In this document: piece after piece, positions 4,765 through 5,513 of the stretch
Numbering within the stretch: the stretch's first letter is position 1
Layout: each line of letters opens with the position of its first letter
NCBI GenBank assembly: GCA_002501855.1
Contig: DAOM01000167.1
Span: 1 to 5,513 of the forward strand
Direction of reading: 5' to 3'
Origin: Candidatus Nitrosopolaris nunavutensis
GTDB taxonomy: Archaea; Thermoproteota; Nitrososphaeria; Nitrososphaerales; Nitrososphaeraceae
DNA length: 5,513 nucleotides
Made by a program: the position numbers and the translations under genes
The notes under the pieces: model-generated
Databases searched by the model: none
The model's input: only the letters and a program-made list of their open reading frames with translations
Told to the model about the DNA's origin: nothing

Positions 4765-4811
4765 TTTACATTAAATTGCATTAGAATGCTCCTTGGGAAA
4801 TAATTCTGAGC
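4765..4811 (+). repeat. Q element, right copy (about 47 bases)
   Basis: This is the direct repeat of 3449-3492, starting 18 bases after the SIR2 stop codon. TTTACATTAAATT is identical, the tandem unit is degenerate here, and the terminal TAATTCTGAGC is identical. The two copies bracket the SIR2 gene and its promoter, as expected for a mobile or exchangeable cassette. Confidence 0.6.
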
Positions 4812-4853
4812 CTCTCTTGCTAGTACAAGTTATTCTTACTGATTGTGTTTATT

Positions 4854-4869
4854 CACAAAACTATTTGTG
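4854..4869. repeat. Small hairpin (CACAAA-ACTA-TTTGTG) downstream of SIR2 gene
   Basis: The 6-base arms are perfect with a 4-base loop; an alternative pairing joins CACAAAA (4854-4860) to TTTTGTG (4876-4882). It lies about 110 bases past the SIR2 stop and is followed by a short T-rich stretch, so it might affect transcript ends. Confidence 0.3.
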
Positions 4870-4885
4870 CATTAATTTTGTGTGA

Positions 4886-4908
4886 CAGTGCAATATACTG
4901 CAACAAAA
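4886..4908 (+). repeat. P element, right copy
   Basis: This copy differs from 3043-3065 at three positions, two of which weaken the outer part of the palindrome. A further shared piece follows both copies at a distance, ending in AAAGCGGT (3099-3116 and about 4961-4981), suggesting that the two flanks share ancestry beyond the 23-mer. Confidence 0.5.
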
Positions 4909-5229
4909 TATCGTTTGGAAGCAATTAACTAACCAAAATTTCAAATCAGATTGGGGTTGTTCAAAGAAATAGGAAAGCGGTATGAATAACGTGTTTCGCA
5001 ATTCTAAACCGAACTATAAGACTTTAGTTTGTGGAACTTTTTAGATTTGCTTAATGCGAGTAAATTCTAACAAACCAGAAAAATGGATGGGCACCAGATT
5101 TCAGCGAATACAAGAAATCTCTTTTATGTCTACCGTGACAAGTCTTGTTTCGCACCTTCATCATTTTATGTACTAAACTAAGAAGAACCTATATCAAAAG
5201 GGATGAAATGGTCAGGCGGTAGCGGTTTG

Positions 5230-5394
5230 TTATTTTTCTGCTTTCATTTGTCTAGAGAGTAATTGGCGTAGAAATTCACTATACGTATATGCTTTTGGAC
5301 ATGCTAGTGCTAGTTGTCTTTTAACTTCAGTTTCAATTCTTAGTGTTTCATATGTCTTCTTCTTTTTTCTTGTTCCTCTTCTTGGTTTTGTCAT
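5230..5394 (-). CDS. RHH-type DNA-binding protein with very basic N-terminus, 54 residues
   Basis: On the - strand an ATG (complement of 5392-5394) opens a 54-codon frame ending in TAA (complement of 5230-5232). The first 13 residues include eight Lys or Arg (MTKPRRGTRKKKK), likely a DNA-backbone-binding tail. An RHH core follows: strand YETLRI (15-20), helix A ETEVKRQLALA (21-31) and helix B YSEFLRQLLSRQMK (38-51) after a short turn. The pattern ET.VK..L...........YSEFLRQLL is typical of small archaeal CopG-like regulators. There is no SD. TATA-like boxes lie upstream, and an inverted repeat sits 4 bases before the start codon, consistent with autorepression. It is transcribed away from the partial gene at 5482, so it may control both directions. 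It is short enough to be missed by standard gene calling. Confidence 0.75.
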   Translation of the reverse strand: MTKPRRGTRKKKKTYETLRIETEVKRQLALACPKAYTYSEFLRQLLSRQMKAEK

Positions 5395-5398
5395 CAAT

Positions 5399-5420
5399 TA
5401 ATGGTGCAAATACACCATTA
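5399..5420. promoter_or_regulatory. Inverted repeat in the divergent promoter (TAATGGTG / CACCATTA), candidate operator
   Basis: Perfect 8-base arms at 5399-5406 and 5413-5420 are separated by CAAATA. The site begins 5 bases upstream of the RHH start codon and lies between the RHH gene and its TATA-like boxes. It could be the binding site of the RHH dimer, or an RNA hairpin in the 5' leader of its mRNA. Confidence 0.55.
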
Positions 5421-5427
5421 GTAACCT

Positions 5428-5433
5428 TTATAG
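5428..5433 (+). promoter_or_regulatory. TATA-like box for the rightward partial gene (TTTATA)
   Basis: TTTATAG centred near 5430 would place a + strand transcription start around 5456, just ahead of the SD at 5462-5470. The complementary TATAAA could also serve the - strand RHH gene. Confidence 0.35.
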
Positions 5434-5444
5434 CTATCGTTAGG

Positions 5445-5456
5445 TATTTTATATAG
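5445..5456 (-). promoter_or_regulatory. TATA box for the leftward RHH gene
   Basis: Read on the - strand this is CTATATAAAATA, a strong archaeal TATA sequence. Transcription would start near 5424, giving a leader of about 30 bases that contains the whole inverted repeat at 5399-5420. Confidence 0.45.
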
Positions 5457-5481
5457 TTAGCAAGGAGGTGAATATTTAGCA

Positions 5482-5513
5482 TTGGCAACCAAACAAGAAT
5501 CTGTTGTGAATCA
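5482..5513 (+). CDS. 5' end of an unidentified gene, runs off the window
   Basis: AAGGAGGTG at 5462-5470 is a near-perfect SD. The most plausible start is TTG at 5482, giving MATKQESVVN before the window ends; the in-frame codons upstream contain no better start. Only ten residues are visible, so nothing can be said about function. It is divergent from the RHH gene and shares its intergenic region, suggesting joint regulation. The SD is the main evidence. Confidence 0.5.
   Translation, partial: MATKQESVVN

Larger units (their letters stand above)
4747..5229. other. AT-rich intergenic region without a gene
   Basis: I see no convincing gene here on either strand. It contains the right-hand Q and P elements, the small hairpin at 4854-4869 and two short + strand frames (20 codons from 4982, 40 codons from 5054) that lack an SD or recognisable domain. 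No tRNA-like T-arm motif is visible. Confidence 0.6.

Noticed and set aside
5054..5176. 40-codon + strand frame, also a 20-codon frame at 4982
   Set aside because: Neither has an SD, a domain or conserved context; both are within chance expectation.
2895..5229. tRNA gene or tRNA-fragment attachment site, or CRISPR array
   Set aside because: I found no T-arm consensus or cloverleaf on inspection, and the repeats are few, dissimilar and not regularly spaced.

Overview
The window looks like an accessory region of an archaeal chromosome or an integrated element, most likely from an ammonia-oxidising thaumarchaeon (Nitrososphaerales type). I infer this from three things. Several genes carry archaeal-style TATA boxes about 25-30 bases upstream of a plausible transcription start. 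Some starts have strong Shine-Dalgarno (SD) sequences (GGAGG type), while the largest gene appears leaderless. Most genes are tiny DNA-binding or zinc-binding proteins of the kind that fill archaeal viruses, proviruses and integrative plasmids. No rRNA, tRNA, transposase, integrase, CRISPR array or housekeeping gene is visible. The taxonomic call is inference.

Region 1 (about 1-2900, + strand) is a dense array of small genes. It starts with the 3' end of an unrecognised charged protein, then an overlapping 48-residue ORF, a 44-residue ribbon-helix-helix (RHH) protein, a 98-residue winged-helix protein starting with TTG, and a 58-residue protein with repeated CxxC motifs. After an AT-rich promoter region with two matching palindromes comes a tightly packed run of five genes. 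These are a 131-residue RHH protein, a 73-residue charged helical protein, a 73-residue CxxC/CxxC protein, a 57-residue C2H2 zinc-finger protein and a 65-residue Cys/His-rich protein. They overlap or abut, so translational coupling is likely. The run then frays into very short ORFs, one of which looks like the beginning of a further zinc finger cut off by a stop.

Region 2 (about 2900-5230) is different. It is AT-rich and mostly non-coding, and holds one sizeable gene, a 374-residue stand-alone SIR2-domain protein (probable NAD-consuming anti-phage effector). The gene sits between two pairs of short direct repeats, arranged P-Q-gene-Q-P. A perfect 18-bp palindrome overlaps what looks like its leaderless promoter. 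This resembles a defence cargo module inserted beside the small-gene array.

Region 3 (about 5230-5513) holds a divergent gene pair. On the - strand is a 54-residue RHH protein with a very basic N-terminus, preceded by TATA boxes and an 8-bp-arm inverted repeat just before its start codon. On the + strand is the beginning of a gene with a near-perfect SD that runs off the window.

Taken together, the window holds four likely DNA-binding regulators, four or five miniature zinc proteins and one probable abortive-infection effector. The functional links between them are inferred from position, not shown by the sequence.
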